Shown piece by piece: positions 26,124 to 34,437 of a stretch of DNA of 64,000 nucleotides. Position numbers and translations under genes: made by a program. The stretch lies in contig DYIU01000004.1 in the NCBI GenBank assembly GCA_020723485.1, positions 257,785 to 321,784 of the forward strand, in the 5' to 3' direction. The DNA is from Acidimicrobium ferrooxidans (GTDB lineage: Bacteria; Actinomycetota; Geothermincolia; Fen-727; Anoxymicrobiaceae). Positions within the stretch are counted from its first letter, which is position 1. Each line of letters starts with the position of its first letter. The notes under the pieces were generated by a model, which was given only the letters and a program-made list of their open reading frames with translations, had not been told where the DNA came from and searched no databases.

Positions 26124-27716
26124 TCAGGCCGCGGCCGTGCCGGAGCCGGCCTGCTCGTCGTCCTCGGGAACCGAGTCGCGCTCCCCGTCCCCGCTCAACC
26201 TCTCGTCGACGAAGCCCGCGCAGCGCACCGAGAGCGCCATGATGGTGAGCTGCGGGTTCACCCCGAGCGAGGTCGGGAAGATGCTCCCGTCGCAGATGAA
26301 GAGGTTCCTCACGTCCCAGGTCTCCCCGGTGTGTTTCGCCACGGACCACTCCGGGTCGCCGCCCATGCGGCAGGTGCCCATCGGGTGCCAGCCGGTCATC
26401 GCGAAGTACTGCCTAGCATTAATGCGGGCGTTCTTCAGCCGGTTCAGGTCCCTGGCGCTCGAGATCCTGCTGTGGCCCGCGATCATCGTGTAGACGCTCT
26501 TCGCCCCCGCGGCGAACGCTATCTCGGCCGCGACGACGTTGCCGAGCGTCATGCGCTTCAGGTCCTCCCCGCCTATCTGGTACATGAGCGCGCTGCGCCT
26601 CCCGGGACGCGGGATTATGCGGCCGCTCGACGAGTCCTTGATCATGATGCCGAACAGGCCGGTATACGGGTACTGTGACATTATCGCCGCGTGCTCCCTG
26701 GAGGCGTGCGGGATGGACATCGAGAGCATGTCCGGTGGGAGGACGGTGGTCTCGAGGCTTATGCCCTGGTTGAGGAAATCGTGTACCCACGCGCTCTGCG
26801 AGATGCCCCTGTGGGGATCTATCCTCTCCTCGAAGACCGGCACCACCTGCGTACACGGGTGCACGCGGTAGTTCCTGCCGACCTGTCCGCTCGAGTTCGC
26901 CAGCCGGCTGCGCGCGAGCACCAGGGGCGTCCCGAGCGTCCCGCAGGCCAACACGACTGCCTTAGCGCGCACCGTGACGCGCGGGCCCTTCTCCCCCGTG
27001 TCGTGTTTCACGAACCTGCCCGTCACGCCGGTCGCTCGCCCGTCGTCCACCAGGACCCTCTCGACGGCGCAGTCCGCGAAGACCTCGGCCCCTTTCTTCA
27101 CGGCCTCGGGTATATAGGAGACGTTGGTGCTCTGCTTGGCGCCCGTGGGACAGCCGAAACAGCAGACCCCGTAGCCCTCGCAGTCCTTCGCGTTCCGCGG
27201 CAGGTACTCGCCCTTGAATCCCAGACGCTTCGAACCCTCCAGGAACTTGGCTGCGTTGAGCCCGGCTACCTCGGGGTCGGGCTTGGAGACGTACAGGAAC
27301 TCCTCGACGGCGCTGTAGTAGAGGTTGAGCTCGTCGCGGGAGAGGTCGCGAAGGCCGTAGCCTGTCCGCCACTCGGCGAGCACGTGGGGCGGCATCCGGA
27401 GAGCCGTCCCCTGGTTGATGGTGGTGGTGCCCCCTATTGTCTTTCCGACGGGGCATAGCGTGATGGGCATGCCGAGGGCGAACGTGAGGCCCCCGTCCCT
27501 GTACATCTTGAGGACGGCCTCGCGGCAGTTGAATCGGAATGATTCCGTCGGGAAGTACCCACCCTCCTCGAGGACCGTGACCGAATACCCCTCGGCGCTC
27601 AGCTCGTAGGCGAGCGGCGCGCCGCCGGCGCCCGAGCCAACCACCACGACGTCAGACTCGAGCTCTACTTCTCCTGACTTTGCGAGGAGCCCGAGACTCT
27701 CCCAGGTATGCAGCAT
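26124..27716 (-). CDS. GMC-type FAD-dependent oxidoreductase
   Basis: A flavoenzyme of the glucose-methanol-choline family that oxidises alcohols. In 530 residues the FAD dinucleotide motif GSGAGG is at 27-32, and TTTINQGTALRMP and RNAKDCEGYGVCCFGCPTG are in the middle. The Cys-rich latter segment is typical of the long-chain alcohol oxidase/cholesterol-oxidase-like subgroup. The C-terminal substrate site GWHPMGTCRMGGDP carries the active histidine, and NPQLTIMALSVR closes the FAD domain. It is convergent with the acyl-CoA synthetase (9-base gap) and follows a small membrane-like protein. A fatty alcohol or sterol substrate would suit the context. Confidence 0.9.
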   Translation of the reverse strand: MLHTWESLGLLAKSGEVELESDVVVVGSGAGGAPLAYELSAEGYSVTVLEEGGYFPTESFRFNCREAVLKMYRDGGLTFALGMPITLCPVGKTIGGTTTINQGTALRMPPHVLAEWRTGYGLRDLSRDELNLYYSAVEEFLYVSKPDPEVAGLNAAKFLEGSKRLGFKGEYLPRNAKDCEGYGVCCFGCPTGAKQSTNVSYIPEAVKKGAEVFADCAVERVLVDDGRATGVTGRFVKHDTGEKGPRVTVRAKAVVLACGTLGTPLVLARSRLANSSGQVGRNYRVHPCTQVVPVFEERIDPHRGISQSAWVHDFLNQGISLETTVLPPDMLSMSIPHASREHAAIMSQYPYTGLFGIMIKDSSSGRIIPRPGRRSALMYQIGGEDLKRMTLGNVVAAEIAFAAGAKSVYTMIAGHSRISSARDLNRLKNARINARQYFAMTGWHPMGTCRMGGDPEWSVAKHTGETWDVRNLFICDGSIFPTSLGVNPQLTIMALSVRCAGFVDERLSGDGERDSVPEDDEQAGSGTAAA

Positions 27717-27747
27717 CTACCCGCCTCTCTTACGATTATCGCGCTGT

Positions 27748-28266
27748 CTATAGACCACGTGTCACCTGGTGTTTCAATGCGTCCTCTATGAGCAGGCACC
27801 TGTCATAACCGAGCTCCCGGCAAACATCGTCGGTGTTGTAGTAAGCGACCTTCAAGGGCAACCCCACTATGACGCCTGCGCCGCGGAGCAGGAACAACCG
27901 GCTGTTGAAGGCCCGCGACAGCACTTTCGCCTGGGAGTCGGGATCGAGTGATTTGAGCAGCCTCCCCTTAGTAAGGACGGCAAGCAGGTTCAGGGTGATG
28001 ATGCCTGATACGACCGTGAGGAACGCTTCGAGAGGGCCGCCGCATATCATCTCGGATGCGCCGTCGGCCGCGGCCCTGGAGTCGACCTCGGGTAGTCCCC
28101 CCGACTCGCCCACGAGGGCCGGGGCAATGGGCCTGAGGAGCCAGGCGAGGAAGCGCTGCCTGATGCCGTGGGAACGCCCCGCTTCGTCGGTCGGCGCCCC
28201 CGCAGCCGCGTCGTCTTCGCCGGACGATCTCCTGGAACTCGGCCAGAGCCGGAACTTCGCCCTCAT
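27748..28266 (-). CDS. Hypothetical protein upstream of the GMC oxidoreductase
   Basis: A 172-residue protein I cannot assign. It has a charged, low-complexity N-terminus (residues 1-40), one hydrophobic segment near 82-102 (AFLTVVSGIITLNLLAVLT), and a conserved-looking C-terminal domain (FNSRLFLLRGAGVIVGLP then AYYNTDDVCRELGYDR). It ends 31 bases before the oxidoreductase start on the same strand. It may be a small accessory or electron-transfer partner, similar in position to the small subunits of some membrane-linked GMC dehydrogenases. That role is inference only. The ATG has no strong ribosome-binding site. Confidence 0.65.
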   Translation of the reverse strand: MRAKFRLWPSSRRSSGEDDAAAGAPTDEAGRSHGIRQRFLAWLLRPIAPALVGESGGLPEVDSRAAADGASEMICGGPLEAFLTVVSGIITLNLLAVLTKGRLLKSLDPDSQAKVLSRAFNSRLFLLRGAGVIVGLPLKVAYYNTDDVCRELGYDRCLLIEDALKHQVTRGL

Positions 28267-28450
28267 CGCCAGTCAGTCTCCCTTCACCCTCTTATCCCTG
28301 ACCACGGGATATCGGCAGGGACCACCTCGCCAGATTCCTCTCATCAAGGATAGCACCGCTCGGGGAAGTTTCAAACAGTGTTAGAAAAAGCATTAAGTGA
28401 GAGTCACCTGGTCAAACCCGTACACTCGGACCTTCTGACTGGTGAGAAGG

Positions 28451-28807
28451 TCAGCCGAGTATCACCGCCTTCTGCGCTGAGAACTCCTCCTCAGTGAGGA
28501 TTCCCTGGGCCTTCAGTTGTCCGAGCCGCTCCAGTTGAGCCAGCTTATCGTCGATTGCATTCTCTTGCGGCGCTCGGGCTTGAGGCGGTGGCGGAACGAC
28601 CATGCCGATGTTGGGAGTACCTGGCGGTATCTGCTGTGGCACGACCATGCGCCCGGGAGGGGGCTGCTGCGCGTAGACCTGCTGCCCCGCCTGCTCGTAG
28701 GCCGCGACGTTCCTCTGCGCCTGCCGTCGGTTGACCGCGTTTGCTGTCGCCGTCGCCGTGCCAGCTACCACGGCGGTCCTGGCCATCCCCCTCAGAAGTC
28801 CTGGCAT
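28451..28807 (-). CDS. SHOCT-domain protein
   Basis: A 118-residue protein. The N-terminus (LRGMARTAVVAGTATATANA) is a glycine/alanine-rich hydrophobic helix. The middle is Pro/Gln-rich low complexity, and the last 30 residues are a SHOCT domain (KLAQLERLGQLKAQGILTEE followed by EFSAQKAVIL). SHOCT is a short C-terminal helical hairpin found on many bacterial envelope and oligomerising proteins. No enzymatic role is expected. A small hairpin (28429-28452) overlaps its stop codon. Confidence 0.85.
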   Translation of the reverse strand: MPGLLRGMARTAVVAGTATATANAVNRRQAQRNVAAYEQAGQQVYAQQPPPGRMVVPQQIPPGTPNIGMVVPPPPQARAPQENAIDDKLAQLERLGQLKAQGILTEEEFSAQKAVILG

Positions 28808-28856
28808 TCCGAAAACCCCCTACCGGCTTCCTTCCAGTTCGCTGGGGCCGAGTGAT

Positions 28857-28931
28857 TGGTGGGCGTTACTGGATTTGAACCAGTGACCTCCAGTTTGTAA
28901 GACTGGCGCTCTCCCGCTGAGCTAAACGCCC
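28857..28931 (-). tRNA. tRNA-Val (anticodon TAC)
   Basis: A 75-base cloverleaf with encoded CCA. The acceptor stem is GGGCGTT/AACGCCC, the D arm GCTC/GAGC, the anticodon stem CCAGT/ACTGG around loop CTTACAA, and the T arm ACTGG-TTCAAAT-CCAGT. The anticodon TAC reads valine GUA/GUG codons. No integrase or attachment-site duplication is seen beside it. Confidence 0.97.
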
Positions 28932-29025
28932 TCAAAGCCGCCTTGGAGCAAGGCGCGCAGGATTATGTTAGGCGAAAGGCCCATGTCTAACAAGGTGATG
29001 ATATGTCGCGACGAAAACGCCGGTC

Positions 29026-29187
29026 TTACTTCTTGAGCATCGGGGTGCGTTCGCTCTCTATGACTGCTTCGAACGCCTGCGAATACGACTTCAGGAGCAC
29101 GGTGAAATCCGGCTTGTCGCCCGGCAGAAGAAAACCGGTGTTGGCGCCGAGCTTCACCAGCTCGAGAGCGACCTCGCGGCGGTCCAT
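29026..29187 (-). CDS. Small hypothetical protein
   Basis: A 53-residue soluble protein, MDRREVALELVKLG at the start and helical throughout (LLKSYSQAFEAVIESE), ending in Lys-Lys. I do not recognise it. The ATG at 29187 has AAGG six bases upstream; an ATG eight codons earlier has its GGAGG too close. Residue composition looks like a genuine protein, not antisense noise. It lies between tRNA-Val and the divergent glycyl radical enzyme gene. Confidence 0.5.
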   Translation of the reverse strand: MDRREVALELVKLGANTGFLLPGDKPDFTVLLKSYSQAFEAVIESERTPMLKK

Positions 29188-29260
29188 TTCCGGCCTTCGG
29201 TCCACGTCCATTCCTCCTTCATCCCCTCTTTTCCACGCCCTTCCAGACGCTGGACTCGGG

Positions 29261-29290
29261 TTGGCATCAGTCCTTCGTCATCTTTTATAC
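29261..29290 (+). promoter_or_regulatory. Possible promoter for the glycyl radical enzyme gene
   Basis: TTGGCA at 29261-29266 and TTATAC at 29285-29290 with an 18-base spacer, 140 bases before the start codon. A moderate match only; the long leader could hold further control. Confidence 0.35.
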
Positions 29291-29430
29291 GACCCGGGCC
29301 CCGTAAACCCTGTCATTCCCGCGCGTGTCATTTGCAAATCCGCCGCTCTGGGATACCCTATACCCAGGCTGCGCCGTCCGGCTGGAGGGCGGAAAGGCGG
29401 GGCCGGCTTCGACCGTTGATGGGAGGGCGA

Positions 29431-31755
29431 ATGGACCGCATCGAGACCATCAGGCAGGACCTCATCGGCACCCAGATCCACCTCTGCCCCGAGCGGGCGT
29501 ACCTCATCACCGAGTTCTTCCGCGAGCACGACGACCCGACGGAGCCCCTGCCGGTGCGGAAAGCCAGGGCGCTCGAGTACATGCTCGCCAACAAGGAGGT
29601 AGCTATCTTCGACGGCGAGCGGATAGTGGGCAACGCGGGGACGCGCAGGAAGGTCTGCCTGATGCAGCCGGAGCTCGCGAGCGCCTTCATGTCGCAGGAG
29701 ATACTGTGGATGGACAGGCGGAAGAACAATCCGTTCCAGATTTCGTGGCGAGACCGCCTCAAGCTGGTGACCCGCGTGCTGCCCTACTGGCTGCGCAAGA
29801 GCATGCCGGCGCGGATGTTCCCGAGCCTCGCCAGGCAGGCTGCCTACATGATGCACCAGCTCAAGCCGGCCTACTACCTGATAAACGAGGCCGGCGGGAT
29901 AGGCCACTTCCTCCCGGACTACGAGAAGATGATACGCATAGGCACCAGCGGGTACCGGAAGGAGCTCGAGCAGGGTTCCGGCCCGCTCCGGGAGGCCGGC
30001 CTCATCGTCTGCAAAGCGCTCGAGACCTGGGCTGACAGGCTCGCCGACAGGGCGGCGGTCATGGCCGCTGGAGAGCGGGACGAGGAGCGGAGGTCCGAGC
30101 TCGAGGAGATAGCCCGCATCTGCCGCAAGGTGCCTCGCGAGCCGGCGGACAGCTTCCACGAGGCCCTCCAATCGCTCTGGCTGACCCACATGGCGGTCAT
30201 GCTGGAGAGCCTCAACTCGGCGGTCTCTTTCGGGAGGATCGACCAGTACCTCCACCCCTACTACCAGAGAGACATCGACGAGGGCCGCTTGACGCGAGAA
30301 GAAGCCATCGAGCTACTGCTGCTGTTCAGCGCCAAGGCGACCGAGCACGTCCTGCTCCTCAGCCAGGCGATAACCCAGTACCACGGCGGGTATCTCGTGG
30401 TACAGGCGGCGATAGTGGGAGGAGAGGACGCGGACGGGAATGACGTGACGAACGAGCTCACCTACACGATGCTCGACGTTATGGAGCGCCACCGCATGAG
30501 GGACCCGAACTACCAGGCGCGCGTCCACGCCGGCTCTCCGCCCGAGTACCTGAGGCGCGCACTGCAGGTCGCGAGGGAGGGAGGCGGCTCCCCGGCGCTT
30601 TTCAACGACGAGGCGGTGGTCCCGGCGCTGGTAGCCCACGGCATCCCGCTAGCCGACGCCCGCGGCTATGGCATCGTCGGCTGCGTCGAGCCTTCGATCC
30701 CCGGGAAGAGCTTCCTCTCCACGGACGCGGGGCTATTCAACCTCCCCATCTGCCTGGAGCTTGCCCTTAACCGCGGCCGGCGCTGGAATGGAAAGGTCAG
30801 GGTCGGAGCCCGCACCCCGGACCCGGCCTCCTTCAAGAGCATCGACGATGTGATCGAGGCGTTCCGCGCCCAGGTCGACCACCGGGTGGACCGCATGATA
30901 GATGACTTCCACATGGTCGAGAAGGGCAACATGGATTACCACCCCACCCCGCTGTCAAGCATGCTGGTGGAGGGCTGCATGGAGTCCGGCATGGACCTGA
31001 CGCAGGGCGGAGCGGTCTACAACTCGAGCGGCATACAGGGGGTGGGGGTCGCTGACGTTGCCGACTCCCTTGCGGCTCTTGACACCCTTGTGTTCAGGGA
31101 GAACAAGCTCTCAATGCCCCAGGTCGTGGAGGCTCTCCGCTCGGACTTCGCCGGACACGAGGCGGTGCGGAAGGCCCTCGAGCGGGCGCCCAAGTACGGA
31201 AACGACCTTCCCCTGCCGGACGGCTACGCGGACCTGGCCGTCCTTATCTGGCACGACTCGCTGGCCAGGCACAGGAGCCTGCGCGGCGGCGCCTACGTGC
31301 CGGGCTACTACTCAGTGACCTGCCACGTGGCGTTCGGCGCGCTCACGGGGGCACTCCCCTCCGGGCGCAGGGCAAGAGAGCCGTTCGCCTCGGGCGTGGG
31401 GGCCGCGTGTGGAGCGGACAGGGGCGGCCCCACCGCACTGCTCAACTCGGTCTCGTCGCTCGACTCGAGCCGAATGGCGAACGGCAACGCGCTCAACCTT
31501 CGGTTCGATCCCGCGGACATCGAGGGCGAGAAAGGCCTGGACATCCTGGTCGGGCTCACCAGGGGCTTCTTCGAGCGCGGGGGAATGGAGATACAGCTGA
31601 ACGTGCTGGACCCGGAGATGCTGGAGGACGCGCGCGCCAACCCCGGGAAGTACCCGGAGCTCGTGGTGCGGGTCGCCGGGTACTGCGCCTGCTTCGACGA
31701 CCTGCCGGACGAGTCCAAGGCGGAGATCATAAAGAGGACCAGGCTCAAGGTCTGA
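29431..31755 (+). CDS. Glycyl radical enzyme (pyruvate formate-lyase-like)
   Basis: An oxygen-sensitive radical enzyme of 774 residues. The active thiyl site is Cys418 with Glu420 in IVGCVEPSIPGK. The glycyl radical loop RVAGY carries Gly750, 25 residues from the C-terminus, followed by the usual EIIKRT. The N-terminal PFL-like domain includes GGIGHFLPDYEKM near 155-167, seen in dehydratase/lyase members such as glycerol dehydratase and choline lyase and not in true pyruvate formate-lyase. The exact substrate is not evident. The ATG at 29431 follows GGGAGGG. The required radical-SAM activating enzyme is not adjacent or elsewhere in the window, so it must be supplied from another locus. Confidence 0.92.
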   Translation: MDRIETIRQDLIGTQIHLCPERAYLITEFFREHDDPTEPLPVRKARALEYMLANKEVAIFDGERIVGNAGTRRKVCLMQPELASAFMSQEILWMDRRKNNPFQISWRDRLKLVTRVLPYWLRKSMPARMFPSLARQAAYMMHQLKPAYYLINEAGGIGHFLPDYEKMIRIGTSGYRKELEQGSGPLREAGLIVCKALETWADRLADRAAVMAAGERDEERRSELEEIARICRKVPREPADSFHEALQSLWLTHMAVMLESLNSAVSFGRIDQYLHPYYQRDIDEGRLTREEAIELLLLFSAKATEHVLLLSQAITQYHGGYLVVQAAIVGGEDADGNDVTNELTYTMLDVMERHRMRDPNYQARVHAGSPPEYLRRALQVAREGGGSPALFNDEAVVPALVAHGIPLADARGYGIVGCVEPSIPGKSFLSTDAGLFNLPICLELALNRGRRWNGKVRVGARTPDPASFKSIDDVIEAFRAQVDHRVDRMIDDFHMVEKGNMDYHPTPLSSMLVEGCMESGMDLTQGGAVYNSSGIQGVGVADVADSLAALDTLVFRENKLSMPQVVEALRSDFAGHEAVRKALERAPKYGNDLPLPDGYADLAVLIWHDSLARHRSLRGGAYVPGYYSVTCHVAFGALTGALPSGRRAREPFASGVGAACGADRGGPTALLNSVSSLDSSRMANGNALNLRFDPADIEGEKGLDILVGLTRGFFERGGMEIQLNVLDPEMLEDARANPGKYPELVVRVAGYCACFDDLPDESKAEIIKRTRLKV

Positions 31756-31763
31756 GGCGCCCT

Positions 31764-32030
31764 TCAGATTCCGCTGAAGAAGTCCTCGGGCTCGACGTGG
31801 TAGATCTTTGACAGGGCGAGTAGCTCGCGAGTGCCGGGGTGGGCTTTTCCGAGCTCCCAGTTCTTCAACGTGTTGTAGTGAACGCCAAGCCGTTTTGCCA
31901 CCCAGTCGCGCTTGAGGCCCCTGTCGTCCCGCAGAGACTTCATCCTCGAGGCAAAGGCTCTGTCGTATTTCTTTACCTCTTCGTCCGGTACGTCTATCTT
32001 GCTCTCACTCTGTTTCAAGGCGGTTGACAC
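31764..32030 (-). CDS. XRE-family helix-turn-helix regulator
   Basis: A DNA-binding protein of about 88 residues from the GTG at 32030. The HTH covers the last 60 residues: FASRMKSLRDDRGLKRDWVA, RLGVHYNTLKNWELGKAHPG, then LLALSKIYHVEPEDFF. There is no separate ligand domain. The start is uncertain: an ATG at 32096 and a TTG at 32018 are also in frame. I prefer the shorter forms because the stretch above 32030 holds an AT-rich dyad that looks like promoter/operator DNA. It is convergent with the glycyl radical enzyme (8-base gap) and divergent from ssb. Confidence 0.8.
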   Translation of the reverse strand: MSTALKQSESKIDVPDEEVKKYDRAFASRMKSLRDDRGLKRDWVAKRLGVHYNTLKNWELGKAHPGTRELLALSKIYHVEPEDFFSGI

Positions 32031-32053
32031 CTCCGAACCTTTGTGCTTAAATA

Positions 32054-32068
32054 GACAACATTCTTGTC
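32054..32068. promoter_or_regulatory. Dyad GACAA-N5-TTGTC, possible XRE operator
   Basis: An inverted repeat GACAA (32054-32058), CATTC, TTGTC (32064-32068) in an unusually AT-rich stretch between the divergent XRE and ssb genes. Size and position suit autoregulation by the XRE protein. Confidence 0.45.
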
Positions 32069-32174
32069 CCATAAGGGATATCACATAAAGCTTCATAATG
32101 ATACCAATAGTTACTACGAGAAGTCAATATCGGTGTTCAACAACCGGGGCGCGCCCCGGGAGAAGGGAGGAGCG

Positions 32175-32522
32175 GTGTACGTCAACAGCGTCATGGTCGT
32201 GGGTAACCTGACGTCGGACCCCCGCATGGGAGAGGCCGACGGCAAGGTGGTCAACTTCCGCCTGGCGGTAAACCGCTGGCGGCGGCCCGGCCAGGACCCG
32301 GAGGAGGAGGTCAAGGAGCGTACCGAGTTCATCGACGTCGAGTGCTGGGGCTCGCAGGCCGAGAACGTTGCCTCTTCTCTTAAGCGCGGCGACAGGGCGA
32401 TAGTGGCGGGCCAGCTCAAGCTCGACCAGTGGACGGACGAGAACGGGGACAACCACAGCCGCCTCCGGATAAAGGCCCTGGCGGTGGGCCACTCGCTCGA
32501 GTTCCAGGCCGTGGGCGCCTGA
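32175..32522 (+). CDS. ssb: Single-stranded DNA-binding protein
   Basis: A 115-residue OB-fold protein protecting ssDNA. Family landmarks: NSVMVVGNLTSDPRM at the start, VVNFRLAVNRW, ERTEFIDVECWGSQAENVA and KRGDRAIVAGQLKLDQW. The acidic glycine-rich C-terminal tail ending DDDIPF, present in the main replicative SSB, is missing, so this is probably a secondary, shortened SSB. The GTG at 32175 lies five bases after GGAGG. It shares a divergent promoter region with the XRE gene. Confidence 0.9.
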   Translation: MYVNSVMVVGNLTSDPRMGEADGKVVNFRLAVNRWRRPGQDPEEEVKERTEFIDVECWGSQAENVASSLKRGDRAIVAGQLKLDQWTDENGDNHSRLRIKALAVGHSLEFQAVGA

Positions 32523-32565
32523 GGTATTCCCCTGCGGCGCAGCCCGCCCTTCCGAAGGAGGAAAG

Positions 32566-32838
32566 ATGCCGATAACCGATCTCTCTTCATTCACATCCAA
32601 GCAGGGAGTCACAACGGCCGTCTGGAGGTACGACGAGGCCGACACCTACGTCGTGCAGCACGACTTCATGCACCTGTCTTTCTACAAGGAGGATTTCCGC
32701 GAGTTCGTAGACACGCTCATGGTCGCCCTCAGGCAGGTCGAGAGCTCCGAGAGCCCCATCAGGCACATCCACCCGGTGGTCCTGCGCGAGGGCTCCGCGG
32801 GCGAGCCCGGGGCGCTCCCTGGCGACCCGGGCAGCTGA
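32566..32838 (+). CDS. Small hypothetical protein downstream of ssb
   Basis: A 90-residue soluble protein with a strong AAGGAGG site. The body (TAVWRYDEADTYVVQHDFMH, LSFYKEDFREFVDTLMVALR) suggests an alpha/beta fold; the last 20 residues are Gly/Pro-rich. No family recognised. It is 43 bases after ssb and ends before a strong terminator, so it is likely co-transcribed with ssb. Confidence 0.75.
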   Translation: MPITDLSSFTSKQGVTTAVWRYDEADTYVVQHDFMHLSFYKEDFREFVDTLMVALRQVESSESPIRHIHPVVLREGSAGEPGALPGDPGS

Positions 32839-32889
32839 GTTTCAACCAAGCCCCCCAAGTCGGCATCCCCGCCGCACGCTGCCATAGCC

Positions 32890-32919
32890 GAAGGGCCCCT
32901 CCCCGGGGAGGGGCCCTTC
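32890..32919. terminator. Terminator hairpin after the ssb unit
   Basis: A perfect 30-base palindrome (arm GAAGGGCCCCTCCCC) between the convergent small gene (stop 32838) and lipoprotein gene (stop 32986). The stem is very strong and serves either strand. Confidence 0.75.
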
Positions 32920-32985
32920 AACCCTTCGGGAATCGCTACATCAATAAGAACCGCTCAACCGCACTAGATCCGCCATGCGCCGCTG

Positions 32986-34407
32986 CTACGGTTTCTTGCT
33001 GAACTTTATCGCTCTGTCGAAGTACAGCTCGGTGGCCACGGGTCCCGTCCTGGTCTCTTTCTCGAGATACGTGCGAAAACCGACGAATATCGGTTGATCG
33101 AGGTCGACGCCGTAGACTCCCTTGTTGAAAGGTACTTCGGTAGTATGAGCATCGCCGCCTGAACTCCTGGCGATCTTCCAGACGTAGAGGTATTTCGCGT
33201 CGGGATCGCCGGGGAGATATTCCTCGGCGGTGCCGGTATAGTCCCCATTCCAGGCGCTCGCCACACCGTTTTTCTGCAGGTCTCCGTAGACCACCAGGCT
33301 GGAATACGTTGCCTTGCCGAATGCGGCATGGTTGACACCGTATACGACTGCGAACTCGTCAGGATCGTTGGCAAGTGTAAACTGGGTGGTCTCCAGGTAC
33401 TGGGCATCCCGTCCGGGGCCGTATACATCCTGCATCTCCTGGATACCATCGAGCCCGTCCGGACCGAAGGGGCTGGTAGTGCACTCCTGGGATACCAGGT
33501 TCCCGTACTTCTTCAGAATCGACTTCCTCAGTTCATCGACCTTGGGGCTCAGGGCGAGTTCGTCGTAGTTTCCGGTCCCCCGCACGCGGCCCGTGGGCAT
33601 CTCATACAGATCCGGTTTCGGAGGGGTCTTCGGGGTGACACGGAATACGCTCATGGTAGGGTTGGCGGTGTAGTCGTCGCCTGCTTTCGTGTCGGCCGGA
33701 TAGGCGAACCTGTGCAGAACGGTCAGGGTATCGGATTCCTGGTCGAGCCCCAGCCTGAGCAGTTGGGAGGGAATCGGGTACTCGTTGATCATGTCTTCCG
33801 AGTACCCCGCGCCGCCTGAAGCCTCTGTGATCCTTGAGTAGACACCCTTGTCCGCGGTCATGACTATCATCGTGTTACGTTCATACGGATCGTCCTCGGG
33901 CCCGTCGGTCCTGATGACCAGGGGATTGATGGCGTCACCGTAGTTGCCGAACAGAACCGTGGGCTTCCCGGTGAGCTCGTTCCACCTGGTCACGATATTC
34001 GCGTCATAACCGAAATAGGCGCACTTGGGGGGAGTCTTACCCGCCAGTACGATTGCCTCGTCCGGCTGTATCCGGTAGTCGATGAACAGGCCCTGGTCCG
34101 CAGGCTCGATCACAGCGTCACTGAATGTGCCGGGAGCGGTCTGGCCGGGCGCCGGGGGTAGCTTGGGGGTCATGTAGGCGGCGCCGGCGTTCTGGTAGTT
34201 GCAGTTCGCGAATACCCCCGCCTGTACCAGGGCGAATATGTCGACCGGTCCGAATTTCCCTTCCTGAACGGAAAACCCGGCTTCCTCGAGGGCATCTTTT
34301 AAATCACCGGCTGAAGGAGCCTTCGCCGTGCCGCAAGAGATCGGCAGCAGCAGCGCGCATAAAAGTAGAAATGCGGAAAGCAAGACATGAATAACCCTCC
34401 CTCTCAT
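32986..34407 (-). CDS. Large lipoprotein of unknown function
   Basis: A 473-residue exported lipoprotein. The signal peptide is MRGRVIHVLL through LLLPIS, with lipobox cysteine near residue 25 (PISC/GT). The mature part is beta-rich with repeated acidic and Gly/Pro turns and Tyr-rich strands (YRIQPDEAIVLAG, YDANIVTRW, TMIVMTADKGVYSRI, DEFAVVYGVNHAAFG). I do not recognise the domain. The ATG at 34407 has GAGGGGG upstream. It lies 30 bases downstream of the propeller/AEGT protein on the same strand, so the two may be one surface unit. The base composition is less GC-rich in wobble positions than most neighbours. Confidence 0.82.
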   Translation of the reverse strand: MRGRVIHVLLSAFLLLCALLLPISCGTAKAPSAGDLKDALEEAGFSVQEGKFGPVDIFALVQAGVFANCNYQNAGAAYMTPKLPPAPGQTAPGTFSDAVIEPADQGLFIDYRIQPDEAIVLAGKTPPKCAYFGYDANIVTRWNELTGKPTVLFGNYGDAINPLVIRTDGPEDDPYERNTMIVMTADKGVYSRITEASGGAGYSEDMINEYPIPSQLLRLGLDQESDTLTVLHRFAYPADTKAGDDYTANPTMSVFRVTPKTPPKPDLYEMPTGRVRGTGNYDELALSPKVDELRKSILKKYGNLVSQECTTSPFGPDGLDGIQEMQDVYGPGRDAQYLETTQFTLANDPDEFAVVYGVNHAAFGKATYSSLVVYGDLQKNGVASAWNGDYTGTAEEYLPGDPDAKYLYVWKIARSSGGDAHTTEVPFNKGVYGVDLDQPIFVGFRTYLEKETRTGPVATELYFDRAIKFSKKP

Positions 34408-34437
34408 GTTGCACCCCCTCATCAATGGACATCCTCC

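Noticed and set aside
28857..28931. tRNA-Val as an integration site of a genomic island
   Set aside because: No integrase, recombinase or repeated tRNA 3' end is found in the following 30 kb.
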